Under the pieces are notes generated by a model. That model did no database searches. It was given only the letters and a program-made list of their open reading frames with translations, and was not told the origin of the DNA. The position numbers were made by a program, and so were the translations under genes. Shown one piece after another: positions 48,155 through 57,400 of a stretch of 64,000 nt of DNA; within the stretch, counting starts at the first letter, position 1, and every line of letters starts with the position of its first letter. Origin of the DNA: an uncultured Lachnospiraceae bacterium (lineage in GTDB: Bacteria; Bacillota; Clostridia; Lachnospirales; Lachnospiraceae); assembly GCA_905209075.1 (NCBI GenBank), contig CAJLRL010000004.1, forward strand, positions 134,993-198,992. The letters run 5' to 3'.

Positions 48155-49942
48155 ATGAAAAAATCATTATCGTTAAAGCTATCATCTATCTTTTCAGCAA
48201 TTGTTTTAGTTACATGTGTAATACTTGTCAGTACATGTGGAGTGATCTTTAAGTTGACGGAAAGCACGATCAAAGATATCCGCTATGATGACATTCTGGA
48301 TGGATATAAAACAGAAGTAAAATCACAGGTGCAGTCAGGGCTTACGATTGTTCAATATTACTACGACCAGTATAAAGATGGACAGATGGACGAGGAAACA
48401 GCAAAGGCAAAAGCACTTGATACATTAAGAAATTTCCGTTATGGAGATAATGGAGATGGATATATATGGGTGGACAGTACAGATTATACACTCGTAATGC
48501 ATCCTATACTTCCTGATAAGGAGGGCTCGAACAGAAAAGAATTACAGGATAATAATGGGGTTATGATCATTCAGGAAATAATGAAAGCAGCACAGCAGGG
48601 AGGCGGATTTAATGAATTTATATTCACTAAAGCAGACGGCAAAACCCAGGCTCCTAAAATTGCGTATAGCCAGGAATTTGAACCATGGAACTGGGTTCTT
48701 ACAACAGGCTGTTATTCAGATGATATAAATTTAAATATTGATTCAAGTGATAATACAAAACAGATTTCAAAAACATTTCGAAGAAATATATGTGAACTTA
48801 TAGTGGAAAGTATAATACTGGTTGTCGCAATGGTAATCGTGACGTGTATTATCATAAGAAGAGTGGTAAAAGTACTTAACATAGTAAAAGAAAAGCTTGA
48901 AAGGATTTCTTCGGGAGATCTTTCACTGAAAATTGACGAAAGATATATAAAACGTAAAGATGAACTTGGTTCCATGGTAGACAATGCAAATAAATCGATG
49001 GAGAATTTCAGTGGAATAATAAATGATAGTAAACAGATTGCCGGAAGAGTAACAGAGGCAGGTGACAATGTAAAGAATATGGCTGAATCCGCACTTGAAG
49101 CAACAGATCAGATCGCAAATGCGATCGGAGGAGTTGCAGAAGATGCAACAAATCAGGTAGAGTCGATAGGTACTATGCATCAGACTGTTATGAAAATACA
49201 GAATGGGGCTGACGATATTACATCAGCTACCGGAGCAATCAGTAAATGCACTGAGGAATTAGGCAGAAATTCAAATAAGATGAAAAAGCATATAGAGGAA
49301 ATGTCAAAGGGCAGTGGACAGATGACAGAAAATGTTTCTACGATTGCACAGCAGATAGCAAGTACAAATGAAACAATAGAAAAAATGTCTGAGATTTTGT
49401 CAAGCATCGAGGAAATTGCGTCAGAAACTAATCTTCTTGCACTTAATGCTTCTATCGAGGCTGCAAGGGCTGGAGAAGCAGGAAAAGGTTTTGCTGTAGT
49501 TGCGGACAGCATAAAAGGTTTGTCTGAAAATACATCAAAAGAACTTGAAAGCATAAAAACAATTATCACATCACTCGTAACTGGCTTTGATGAGTGCTCG
49601 AAATGTATTGGTCTGGTCGTAAGCAGCAATGAGACAAATATTAATGATACAAATGAAGTTATCAGTGCATTTTCGCTCATAGAGGCAGGAATAGCAGAAA
49701 CAAATGAAAAGATTGAAAAGATTTCAGAAGTCATATCAGACACGATGGAGGAAATAAATTCAGTATCAACGCAGGTCGAAGAAATTGAAGAGAGTGCACA
49801 AAGTACAGCGGCAGCAGGCCAGCAGGTAACGGCTTCTACCCAGGAGCTGGCAAGTCTTATGAATTCTGTCGAAGGTGATATATCGGAACTTGCGGCAAGC
49901 TCACATGAACTTGATAGGAAAATGGACAGATTTAAAGTATAA
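48155..49942 (+). CDS. Methyl-accepting chemotaxis protein with sCache domain
   Basis: The 595-aa receptor has a first membrane helix at about 10-32 and an extracellular single-Cache domain at about 40-195 (GDGYIWVDSTDYTLVMHP, WNWVLTTGCYSDDI). A second membrane helix at about 212-235, a HAMP domain and a long coiled-coil signalling domain follow. The hairpin tip ASETNLLALNASIEAARAGE is diagnostic for CheA/CheW contact. There is no CheR-binding pentapeptide. AGGAGGAGG is the ribosome binding site. The Cache type suggests sensing of small organic acids or amino acids. It implies a motile cell. Confidence 0.93.
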   Translation: MKKSLSLKLSSIFSAIVLVTCVILVSTCGVIFKLTESTIKDIRYDDILDGYKTEVKSQVQSGLTIVQYYYDQYKDGQMDEETAKAKALDTLRNFRYGDNGDGYIWVDSTDYTLVMHPILPDKEGSNRKELQDNNGVMIIQEIMKAAQQGGGFNEFIFTKADGKTQAPKIAYSQEFEPWNWVLTTGCYSDDINLNIDSSDNTKQISKTFRRNICELIVESIILVVAMVIVTCIIIRRVVKVLNIVKEKLERISSGDLSLKIDERYIKRKDELGSMVDNANKSMENFSGIINDSKQIAGRVTEAGDNVKNMAESALEATDQIANAIGGVAEDATNQVESIGTMHQTVMKIQNGADDITSATGAISKCTEELGRNSNKMKKHIEEMSKGSGQMTENVSTIAQQIASTNETIEKMSEILSSIEEIASETNLLALNASIEAARAGEAGKGFAVVADSIKGLSENTSKELESIKTIITSLVTGFDECSKCIGLVVSSNETNINDTNEVISAFSLIEAGIAETNEKIEKISEVISDTMEEINSVSTQVEEIEESAQSTAAAGQQVTASTQELASLMNSVEGDISELAASSHELDRKMDRFKV

Positions 49943-49958
49943 TCAGTTCATGGTAAAG

Positions 49959-49989
49959 GATCATCAGCATCAGCTGGTGGTCTTTTTTT
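49959..49989 (+). terminator. Terminator after the chemoreceptor gene
   Basis: GATCATCAGC (49959-49968) and GCTGGTGGTC (49973-49982) pair with three G-T wobbles around ATCA and are followed by seven T. Confidence 0.88.
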
Positions 49990-50001
49990 GTAAAAATATA
50001 A

Positions 50002-50050
50002 TCTTAATCAAATCTTAATGAGTTACCTGATTGGATTTTAATGTTACAAT
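50002..50050 (+). promoter_or_regulatory. Promoter with 11-bp-spaced direct repeats before the regulator gene
   Basis: TCTTAAT occurs at 50002-50008 and 50013-50019, 11 bp apart, which is the usual spacing of OmpR/PhoB-type half-sites. A promoter follows with TTACCT (50023-50028) and TACAAT (50045-50050). The position directly upstream of the -35 fits activation, probably autoregulation by the regulator encoded next. Confidence 0.6.
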
Positions 50051-50088
50051 ATATACAATTAAGACAACATAAACTTCCGGAGGCAATT

Positions 50089-50778
50089 ATGTATAGAGTA
50101 TTAGTTTGTGACGACGAAAAAGATATTGTATCAGCAATAAGTATTTACTTAAAAAGTGACGGTTATGATGTGGTGACAGCGCATAATGGAATAGAAGCAG
50201 TAGAAATAGTAAGACAGCAGGAAATACATCTTGTGCTTTTAGACATCATGATGCCAGAAATGGACGGGATAGAGGCTATGGTAGAAATCCGTAAAATCTC
50301 AAATGTACCCGTAATACTTCTTACGGCAAAAAGTGAGGATACCGATAAGGTGCTCGGACTTACGGTAGGTGCCGATGATTATGTGACAAAGCCGTTTAAT
50401 CCGGTAGAGCTTCAGGCGAGGGTCAGATCACAGATAAGGCGTTATATGATGCTTGGCTCAGGAAAAACCATAGACTCAAAGATCACCATAGGAGGGATCG
50501 AACTGAATGATAAGACAAAGCAGGTAACTGTGGATGGAGAAATCGTAAATCTTACAAGGACAGAATATGACATTTTAAAACTGCTTATGGAACATCCTGG
50601 AGAGGTGTATTCTCCGAACCAGATATATGTTAAGGTCTGGAATGATGAACCTATCGGTATAGAAAATACTGTGGCAGTACATATCAGGCACTTAAGAGAA
50701 AAAATAGAGATAGATCCTGCCGAACCAAGATATTTAAAGGTGATCTGGGGAAGAGGATACAAAATGGAAGGTGAGTGA
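50089..50778 (+). CDS. OmpR-family response regulator
   Basis: The 229-aa protein has a receiver domain with acidic Asp8/Asp9, phospho-acceptor Asp52 (LVLLDIMMPEMDG) and the switch lysine in DDYVTKPF. A winged-helix DNA-binding domain follows (LTRTEYDILKLLMEHPGEVY, RHLREKIE). The ATG 50089 has CCGGAGG upstream. It overlaps the kinase frame, and the pair would act as one two-component system with unknown signal. Confidence 0.94.
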   Translation: MYRVLVCDDEKDIVSAISIYLKSDGYDVVTAHNGIEAVEIVRQQEIHLVLLDIMMPEMDGIEAMVEIRKISNVPVILLTAKSEDTDKVLGLTVGADDYVTKPFNPVELQARVRSQIRRYMMLGSGKTIDSKITIGGIELNDKTKQVTVDGEIVNLTRTEYDILKLLMEHPGEVYSPNQIYVKVWNDEPIGIENTVAVHIRHLREKIEIDPAEPRYLKVIWGRGYKMEGE

Positions 50779-50779
50779 G

Positions 50780-53170
50780 ATGAAATTTAAAATAAATTCA
50801 AGAGGCATGGCGGCAAAGCTTACAGCATTTGTATTATGCTCTGTGGCAATAGTTGGGATTATAGCGTCTACTGTGATAGCGGTTATTACAAGTAATTTTT
50901 CCGGGACTAGCAGTTTTGAGGCAACGCTCAAGAAAAATATAGCGGGAAACTATTGCAGCCAGATGATATATGAGTATTCGCATGGCGATAAAAATGCCAT
51001 GGAAAATATGTCGGATGATACGAATATGAGACTTGCGGTTGTAAGCAGCACTAAGTCAGAAATTGGCGATGTGGATACTTCATCGGAGCAGGGAAAATTA
51101 TACGGAAATGTCTCGACACTGGGAAAATATGATTATGTATTCAGGATAAGTGCAGATGATCTGAGCGGAAACAGTCCGTCATCACTTATTGACGCTGTCA
51201 CATACAATGACACTATAAAGATTGATGTGGATGATCTGCGCAATTCCATGCAGATCGAGCGCATTGTATATTCGACACAGACAAAGCTTTTTTATGTGTT
51301 CTTAAGTGACGGAAACAGCTATATCGTTCCAAAGGTAAGAATATACAGGACGGATGAGAATGGTGATGATTTCTCTACATTGTATGAAATTACAGAAATA
51401 ACAAATGGTGAACAGACATCTTATGCCTATCAGAATGTATTTTCAGGAGAAGCACTTGATAATTCCGCGATCGACAGTTGGTATAATGTTGCATGTTATG
51501 ATATGGCTGAAAATTCAGAAAGTTTTTATTTCGAGGCAGATGATGGTTCATATGATGGCGATAGTGAGATATATGTGACATCTTCGGTAAATGCACAAAA
51601 TACAGTTTTACCGCAGGATTACGAATTTACCGGGACATATGAGGTTTATTATCCATATGATAGCGAAAATACAGGCTTCTACTGGGTATTTGTAAAATTG
51701 CCGGACGGTGAGCTTGCTGATAAGGGCGATTTTTTTAATAAACTTGAGCCGTTTTTGGATATTATGGGATTTGTTGAGAGAAATATAACAGGGCTGTACG
51801 TTGCCTTTGTTGTGATATTTCTGTTTACCGCCGGATATCTTCTTGTTACGGCAGGAAAACGTGAAGGCAGTGAAGAAATAAAAACCAGATTAATAGACAG
51901 AATGCCGTACATTATAGTGTTCTGTATTTTTAGCATGGGTCTGACATTGTTGTGCGGGGGAATGTTTTATATGCTTGAACATATCGGTATGGTAATGGTT
52001 CTTGCGTTACTATGCGCGATGATAGGGCTTGAGTTTTTACTCACAACATATGTCCGATTAAGATCACATACATTTATAAGATACACGGCATGTTATTATG
52101 CATTTTCTCTGGCAAAAAAAATCTGGGAGCGTATATGCTCACCGGTAAAAAAGGTATGGGGATATATGACACAGAATCTACCATTATTTGTGATGGGAAG
52201 TGTTGCGTTTGGATTTTTCTCTTTGATCGAATTTGGAACATCGGCATCGATGGCATATGACCTGTATTTTATCATAAAGATAATAGAATATGGATTATTC
52301 ATTGTGTTTATCCTGCAGTTCGATGTGGTAAGAAAGGCGGCAAGGCGCATATCACAGGGAAATCTGTCACAGCCGTTAGACATTAAAAGCCTTATATGGA
52401 TTTTTAAAACATATGGGCAGGATCTGAATAATGTAAGCGATGGGATTGAAAATGCAGTTCAGGAAAAAATGAAGAGTGAAAGATTTCGGACAGAACTTAT
52501 AACAAATGTATCACATGATATAAAGACACCGCTTACATCCATAATAAACTATGTAGATCTGCTCGAAAAGGAAGACATAGATAATGAGAAAGCAAAAGAA
52601 TACCTCGAAGTTTTAGATCGTCAGTCTGCACGGCTTAAAAAACTCATAGCAGATCTTTTAGAGGCATCCAAAGCATCGACCGGAAATCTGAAGGTAAATA
52701 TCGAAGAGCTTGATGCAGCTGTACTTATAAGTCAGGTGGCAGGCGAATACACCGAAAGATTTACAAAAAAAGGACTTGAACTTGTACTTAAAAATGAGAC
52801 ATCACCTGTTATGATAAATGCTGATGGAAGACATTTATGGAGAGTGTTCGATAACCTTATGAACAACATTTTCAAATATGCACAGGAGGGAACACGGGTT
52901 TATATCGATGTGATCCCAAAAGATAATGGAGCTGTGATAACATTTAAAAATATATCTAAATGTCCGCTTAATATATCAAGTGAAGAACTTATGGAGCGTT
53001 TTGTGAGAGGCGACAGCTCAAGAAATACAGAAGGCAGCGGGCTTGGATTGTCGATCGCACAGAGCCTTATGCAGCTTATGAACGGAAATATGGAGCTTAC
53101 GATAGATGGGGATCTGTTTAAAGTAACACTGGAATTTTTTGCACATGCACCGTCGGATAATAAACAATAA
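50780..53170 (+). CDS. Large multi-pass sensor histidine kinase
   Basis: The 796-aa kinase has an N-terminal membrane helix (about 15-37), an extracytoplasmic domain of about 290 residues, and then six hydrophobic helices between about 335 and 520. A HAMP-like linker, the phospho-acceptor His579 (NVSHDIKTPLTSIINYVDLL) and an HATPase domain with GSGLGLSIAQSL follow. I choose ATG 50780, 6 bp after GAAGGTGA; a GTG at 50771 is possible. I do not recognise the extracytoplasmic domain. The multi-pass block between sensor and kinase resembles some lantibiotic or cell-wall sensing kinases, but this is only a resemblance. Confidence 0.88.
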   Translation: MKFKINSRGMAAKLTAFVLCSVAIVGIIASTVIAVITSNFSGTSSFEATLKKNIAGNYCSQMIYEYSHGDKNAMENMSDDTNMRLAVVSSTKSEIGDVDTSSEQGKLYGNVSTLGKYDYVFRISADDLSGNSPSSLIDAVTYNDTIKIDVDDLRNSMQIERIVYSTQTKLFYVFLSDGNSYIVPKVRIYRTDENGDDFSTLYEITEITNGEQTSYAYQNVFSGEALDNSAIDSWYNVACYDMAENSESFYFEADDGSYDGDSEIYVTSSVNAQNTVLPQDYEFTGTYEVYYPYDSENTGFYWVFVKLPDGELADKGDFFNKLEPFLDIMGFVERNITGLYVAFVVIFLFTAGYLLVTAGKREGSEEIKTRLIDRMPYIIVFCIFSMGLTLLCGGMFYMLEHIGMVMVLALLCAMIGLEFLLTTYVRLRSHTFIRYTACYYAFSLAKKIWERICSPVKKVWGYMTQNLPLFVMGSVAFGFFSLIEFGTSASMAYDLYFIIKIIEYGLFIVFILQFDVVRKAARRISQGNLSQPLDIKSLIWIFKTYGQDLNNVSDGIENAVQEKMKSERFRTELITNVSHDIKTPLTSIINYVDLLEKEDIDNEKAKEYLEVLDRQSARLKKLIADLLEASKASTGNLKVNIEELDAAVLISQVAGEYTERFTKKGLELVLKNETSPVMINADGRHLWRVFDNLMNNIFKYAQEGTRVYIDVIPKDNGAVITFKNISKCPLNISSEELMERFVRGDSSRNTEGSGLGLSIAQSLMQLMNGNMELTIDGDLFKVTLEFFAHAPSDNKQ

Positions 53171-53277
53171 ATGTTAACGAAAATAATGTAAAATATCCAA
53201 CAACCCCTAGCGCTTTTGTCCTAATTTTATTATAATAATAAGCAGTAAAAGACAAATGGGGACAGTAGGGATAATAT

Positions 53278-55182
53278 ATGAGGAAAATAGCGATAATAAC
53301 CGACGGATGGCGTACGGACACTAATTACGCATGGATCGGAGGGTGCAGACAATTTATACAGGAGCATGGATTAGATGCTGATTTATATGTATTCAACAGT
53401 TTTGGAAATTTCAGCAAGGATGAAAAGTTTAATCTTGGCGAATACAATATAACGAGTTTACCGGATTATAGTAAGTTTGATGGTGTGATCGTGGAACTTA
53501 CAAATGTAGCAAATACTGAAACAATCAAAAAGATAACGGATCCGATAATAGAAGCAGGCATACCGGCGGTTTCACTGCTTGAGGGAATTGATGGATTTTA
53601 CAGGGCAGGAATAGACAATTACAATGCCATGCGCAAAATCGTTGAACACATTGTAAAGAAACATGGCTGCCGTAAATTAAATTATGTCGGAGGACCAAAG
53701 AAAAGCGGCGAGAATAAAGAAAGAGTCAGGGCTTTTAAGGATGTGCTGATGGAAAATGGCATACCGGTTGAGCAGGAGCGCATTGTTCATATGGATTATT
53801 CTGTGGAGACAGGATCATGGGCTTTTGAACATTTTAATAACAATGACCTTCTGCCGGAAGCCTTCATATGCGCAAACGATAATATAGCGGTCGGAATCAT
53901 GCATCAGGCAGCTGCAAATGGATATAATGTGCCGCAGGATTTTCTTGTGACAGGGTTTGATAATTTTGACAAGGCATCATATTACAGCCCAAGAATAACA
54001 ACTATCGGATTTATAAGAGAACAAATAGCATATGATGCAATGAGGATTCTCGATAATGTATGGAATGGAAGGGAAAACATCCATGATAATTATACATCTG
54101 TAAAACTTGTATGTCAGGAAAGCTGTGGCTGTCAGGCAGAAAATCCGCCCAGCCGGGGGCAGTATGTAATAGACAGGATATTTGGGGATGTGCGCGAGAT
54201 AGACATGCAGAACCTTTTGATGGATTTAAAGAGAAAGCTTCTGGAATGTGACACATATGCACAGATGGCAGAACACTTGTCTATATGTATAGCTGAACTT
54301 AAATGCAGGGAAATGTATGTACTTATGAACACGGATCTTATGGATATGGATACTATAGATGTAGAAGCACTTGAGGATGATAAGGAGGAGTACATCACGG
54401 AGGGCTATCCGGATGATATGAAAGTGGTCTATGCATGTCATGGCAATAAGAATCGCCGCAATATCCGTAAATCTGACAAAAGCCTTGTACCTGATCTGTG
54501 GGAAAAAGAAAAAAACAGCTTGTATGTTTTTTCACCACTTCATTTCAGGGAGAGGGAGATAGGATATGTTGTGCTCAAAGAATGTGATTACATATTAGTC
54601 AATCATTTTCTGTTTGAAACGATAAGTACATTTACCGAGGCACTTGAGTATTTGTACAATAATCTGGTGTTAAAACGAATGAACGAAAGACTGTCTCTTT
54701 TATATATAACCGATTCACTTACAGGATTATATAACCGTATGGCATATGATAAAATTGCCATACCCCTCTATAAAAAATGCATGGAAGAATCAAAAAAGGT
54801 TATGATCATGTTTGTAGATGCAGATCATCTAAAATATATAAACGATAATTTCGGTCATGATATGGGAAACTTTGCGATAAGCAGCATTGCAACAGTTATA
54901 AAGCAGAATATCCCGGCTGATGCAATAGCAATGCGCTATGGTGGAGATGAATTTGTTATTATGGTTCCGGATTATTCAGACTTGCAGGCAAGGGTACTCG
55001 AAAAAAAGCTTCAGGATGAATTTGCAGAGTACACAAAGAAATTCAGCCATGTATTTCCTATAGAGGCAAGCTGCGGATATGTGATCGCAGAAAATGGAGA
55101 GAAAACAATAAACGATTACATTAATGAAGCTGATGAAAAAATGTACAACGTAAAGAAAATGAAAAAAGCAGATCGCAAATAA
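53278..55182 (+). CDS. LacI-type sugar-binding domain fused to GGDEF diguanylate cyclase
   Basis: The 634-aa cytosolic protein starts with a periplasmic-binding-protein fold like the effector domain of LacI/XylR regulators (residues 1-275; FICANDNIAVGIMHQAAANG and TGFDNFDKASYYSPRITTIG) but lacks a helix-turn-helix and signal peptide. A middle region of about 180 residues is GAF-like in layout. The C-terminal GGDEF domain (about 470-630) has the intact active site YGGDEF at 554-559, and no RxxD inhibitory site is visible before it. It should make c-di-GMP in response to a bound ligand. GGGGACAG and GATAATAT precede the start; the ribosome binding site is weak. Confidence 0.88.
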   Translation: MRKIAIITDGWRTDTNYAWIGGCRQFIQEHGLDADLYVFNSFGNFSKDEKFNLGEYNITSLPDYSKFDGVIVELTNVANTETIKKITDPIIEAGIPAVSLLEGIDGFYRAGIDNYNAMRKIVEHIVKKHGCRKLNYVGGPKKSGENKERVRAFKDVLMENGIPVEQERIVHMDYSVETGSWAFEHFNNNDLLPEAFICANDNIAVGIMHQAAANGYNVPQDFLVTGFDNFDKASYYSPRITTIGFIREQIAYDAMRILDNVWNGRENIHDNYTSVKLVCQESCGCQAENPPSRGQYVIDRIFGDVREIDMQNLLMDLKRKLLECDTYAQMAEHLSICIAELKCREMYVLMNTDLMDMDTIDVEALEDDKEEYITEGYPDDMKVVYACHGNKNRRNIRKSDKSLVPDLWEKEKNSLYVFSPLHFREREIGYVVLKECDYILVNHFLFETISTFTEALEYLYNNLVLKRMNERLSLLYITDSLTGLYNRMAYDKIAIPLYKKCMEESKKVMIMFVDADHLKYINDNFGHDMGNFAISSIATVIKQNIPADAIAMRYGGDEFVIMVPDYSDLQARVLEKKLQDEFAEYTKKFSHVFPIEASCGYVIAENGEKTINDYINEADEKMYNVKKMKKADRK

Positions 55183-55212
55183 CATACATCAACATGTGAA
55201 ATTGGCATAAAT

Positions 55213-55267
55213 TTTACACAGATTATACAAATCCCGGATTATATATTTTACATTCCATCTCTATAAT
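55213..55267 (+). promoter_or_regulatory. Pho-box-like repeats and promoter of pstB
   Basis: TTTACA (55213-55218) and TATACA (55224-55229) are 11 bp apart, and another TTTACA lies at 55247-55252, close to the PhoP/PhoB box pattern TTHACA-N5-TTHACA. A -10 TATAAT is at 55262-55267 with a weak -35 TTATAT 17 bp before. The phoB-like gene downstream could act here. Confidence 0.65.
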
Positions 55268-55308
55268 TTACTTTCGATGGAAGTAATAAAGCAGTTTAGG
55301 AGATAGCA

Positions 55309-56070
55309 ATGGAGAAAAATATAAAAATCCAGGTACATGATCTGAATTTATTTTATGGACAGAATCATGCACTGCACAATGTCAGCCTCGATATAAAAGA
55401 AAAAGGCGTGACAGCACTTATAGGACCATCAGGCTGTGGTAAATCAACATTTTTGAAATGCCTTAACAGAATGAATGATCTTGTCGACAATGTGAGGATA
55501 GAAGGAGAAATATTGCTTGATGGTGAAGATATCTATGCACCATCGGTGGATACCACAGTCATTAGAAAAAAGGTCGGAATGGTATTCCAGCAGCCGAATC
55601 CTTTCCCTATGAGCATATACGACAATATAGCATACGGACCGAGAGTACACGGAATAAAGGATAAGCGTACCCTTGACCAGATAGTTGAAGAAAGCCTTAA
55701 AGGTGCGGCAATTTTTGATGAAGTAAAGGACAGATTGAAAAAATCAGCACTTGGTCTTTCCGGAGGCCAGCAGCAGAGACTCTGTATAGCAAGAGCACTT
55801 GCGGTACAGCCGGAGGTACTTCTGATGGATGAACCTACATCTGCACTTGATCCGATTTCTACATCGAAAATCGAAGAGCTTATGGAAGAACTTAAGAAAA
55901 AATATACGGTTGTTGTTGTAACACATAACATGCAGCAGGCGGTCAGGGTATCTGATGATACAGCATTTTTCCTTGTCGGGGAGATGGTGGAATTTGCAGA
56001 TACAAAGACAATTTTTTCTTATCCGCAGGATAAAAGGACAGAAGATTATATCACAGGGAGGTTCGGATAA
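55309..56070 (+). CDS. pstB: Phosphate ABC transporter ATP-binding protein
   Basis: PstB (253 aa) is the ATPase of the high-affinity phosphate importer. Walker A GPSGCGKST is near residue 38, the signature LSGGQQQRL near 149, and Walker B VLLMDEPTSALDP near 167; VHDLNLFYGQNHALHNVSLD is typical. AGGAGATAGCA precedes the ATG. The binding protein PstS and permeases PstC/PstA do not precede it as they usually do, so they must lie elsewhere or be missing. The stop overlaps phoU by one base. Confidence 0.96.
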   Translation: MEKNIKIQVHDLNLFYGQNHALHNVSLDIKEKGVTALIGPSGCGKSTFLKCLNRMNDLVDNVRIEGEILLDGEDIYAPSVDTTVIRKKVGMVFQQPNPFPMSIYDNIAYGPRVHGIKDKRTLDQIVEESLKGAAIFDEVKDRLKKSALGLSGGQQQRLCIARALAVQPEVLLMDEPTSALDPISTSKIEELMEELKKKYTVVVVTHNMQQAVRVSDDTAFFLVGEMVEFADTKTIFSYPQDKRTEDYITGRFG

Positions 56071-56717
56071 TGCGTTCAAAATTCGACGAGCAGCTTAATT
56101 TATTGAATCAGGAAATGCTTCATATGGGTACTATGATCGAGGAATCGATCCAGGTGGCGATAGAAGCGTTTATAAATCAGGATATCGAAAAAGCACACAA
56201 GATCATGGAGGGGGACGAGGAAATCGACCATGAGCAGAAAAAGATAGAAAATATCTGTTTTAATCTTCTGATGCAGCAGCAGCCTGTTGCAAGGGATCTT
56301 CGTACGATTTCAGCAGCTATGAAGATGGTTACCGATATGGAAAGGATCGGGGATCATGCATCCGACATCAGTGAAATGACTGTAATGATGAGCAAAACAG
56401 AATATAAAGTAAACATAGAAGATGTCAAAAAAATGGCAACGGAAACTATGCTTATGCTCATAAGGAGCATTGAGGCATATGTAGAAAAGGATAACAAAAA
56501 AGCTGAATGTGTCATGAAACATGATGATATTGTGGATAACCTTTTTGATGCAGTAAAAAAAGAAATCATTGATTTTATCAGAGAATCGCCGGATAATGGT
56601 GAACAGGCGGCAGACCTTCTTATGGTTGCAAAATATTTTGAGCGGATTGGAGATCATGCGACAAATATCGCTGAGTGGGTTCAGTTCGCACTCGATGATA
56701 AAAAAGAAAAGAAGTAA
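56070..56717 (+). CDS. phoU: Phosphate signalling protein PhoU
   Basis: PhoU (215 aa) links the Pst importer to the PhoR kinase. It has the two three-helix repeats with metal-binding motifs around DMERIGDHASDISEM (about 89-103) and FERIGDHATNIAEW (about 190-203). It is coupled to pstB (TAATG) and stands 14 bp before phoB. Confidence 0.96.
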   Translation: MRSKFDEQLNLLNQEMLHMGTMIEESIQVAIEAFINQDIEKAHKIMEGDEEIDHEQKKIENICFNLLMQQQPVARDLRTISAAMKMVTDMERIGDHASDISEMTVMMSKTEYKVNIEDVKKMATETMLMLIRSIEAYVEKDNKKAECVMKHDDIVDNLFDAVKKEIIDFIRESPDNGEQAADLLMVAKYFERIGDHATNIAEWVQFALDDKKEKK

Positions 56718-56731
56718 TGGAAAGGTAGATT

Positions 56732-57400
56732 ATGGCACTTATTTATATCGTAGAAGATGATGAAAATATCAGGGAAATAGAAACAATAGCCTTAAAAAAC
56801 AGCAATTATATGGTATGTGCATTTGAAAAGGCAAAAGACTTATACAAGAAGATAGATGAAATAATGCCGGATCTTGTGCTTCTTGATGTCATGCTTCCGG
56901 ATGAAAGTGGGTACGATATAGTAAGGAAGCTGAGAAAAAGACCCGCCACAAAGAAACTGCCTGTCATTATGGTCACAGCAAAAACTACAGAGATGGACAT
57001 GATAAAAGGGCTTGACGATGGAGCGGATGATTATATAAAGAAGCCGTTTTCGATAATGGAGCTTATTACAAGGGTCAAGGCGCTTCTTCGCAGAACTGAG
57101 ACTACTGAAGAAAAACTGCTTCAGCTTGGAGAGCTGATGATAGACAACGAGCGTCATGCTGTGTATGTCGATGACGATCAGGTTGAACTCACATACAAAG
57201 AATATGAGCTTCTTAGGCTTTTAATGACAAATCCGGGCGTTGTAATGACAAGAGAAGTTATAATGCGCCATGTATGGGATACCGAATTTGAGGGTGAATC
57301 AAGAACGGTTGATATGCATATAAAGACGTTGCGGCATAAGCTTGGAGATGCGGGAGCGAGAATAAAAACAGTACGAAATGTAGGGTATGTGATTGAATAA
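56732..57400 (+). CDS. phoB: Response regulator PhoB/PhoP
   Basis: The 222-aa OmpR-family regulator has receiver acidic residues Asp9/Asp10, phospho-acceptor Asp52 (LVLLDVMLPDESG), lysine in DDYIKKPF and a winged-helix effector (LTYKEYELLRLLMTNPGVVM, MHIKTLRHKLGDAG). Position right after pstB-phoU makes phosphate control likely. The stop overlaps the kinase ATG by one base (TAATG). Confidence 0.93.
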   Translation: MALIYIVEDDENIREIETIALKNSNYMVCAFEKAKDLYKKIDEIMPDLVLLDVMLPDESGYDIVRKLRKRPATKKLPVIMVTAKTTEMDMIKGLDDGADDYIKKPFSIMELITRVKALLRRTETTEEKLLQLGELMIDNERHAVYVDDDQVELTYKEYELLRLLMTNPGVVMTREVIMRHVWDTEFEGESRTVDMHIKTLRHKLGDAGARIKTVRNVGYVIE

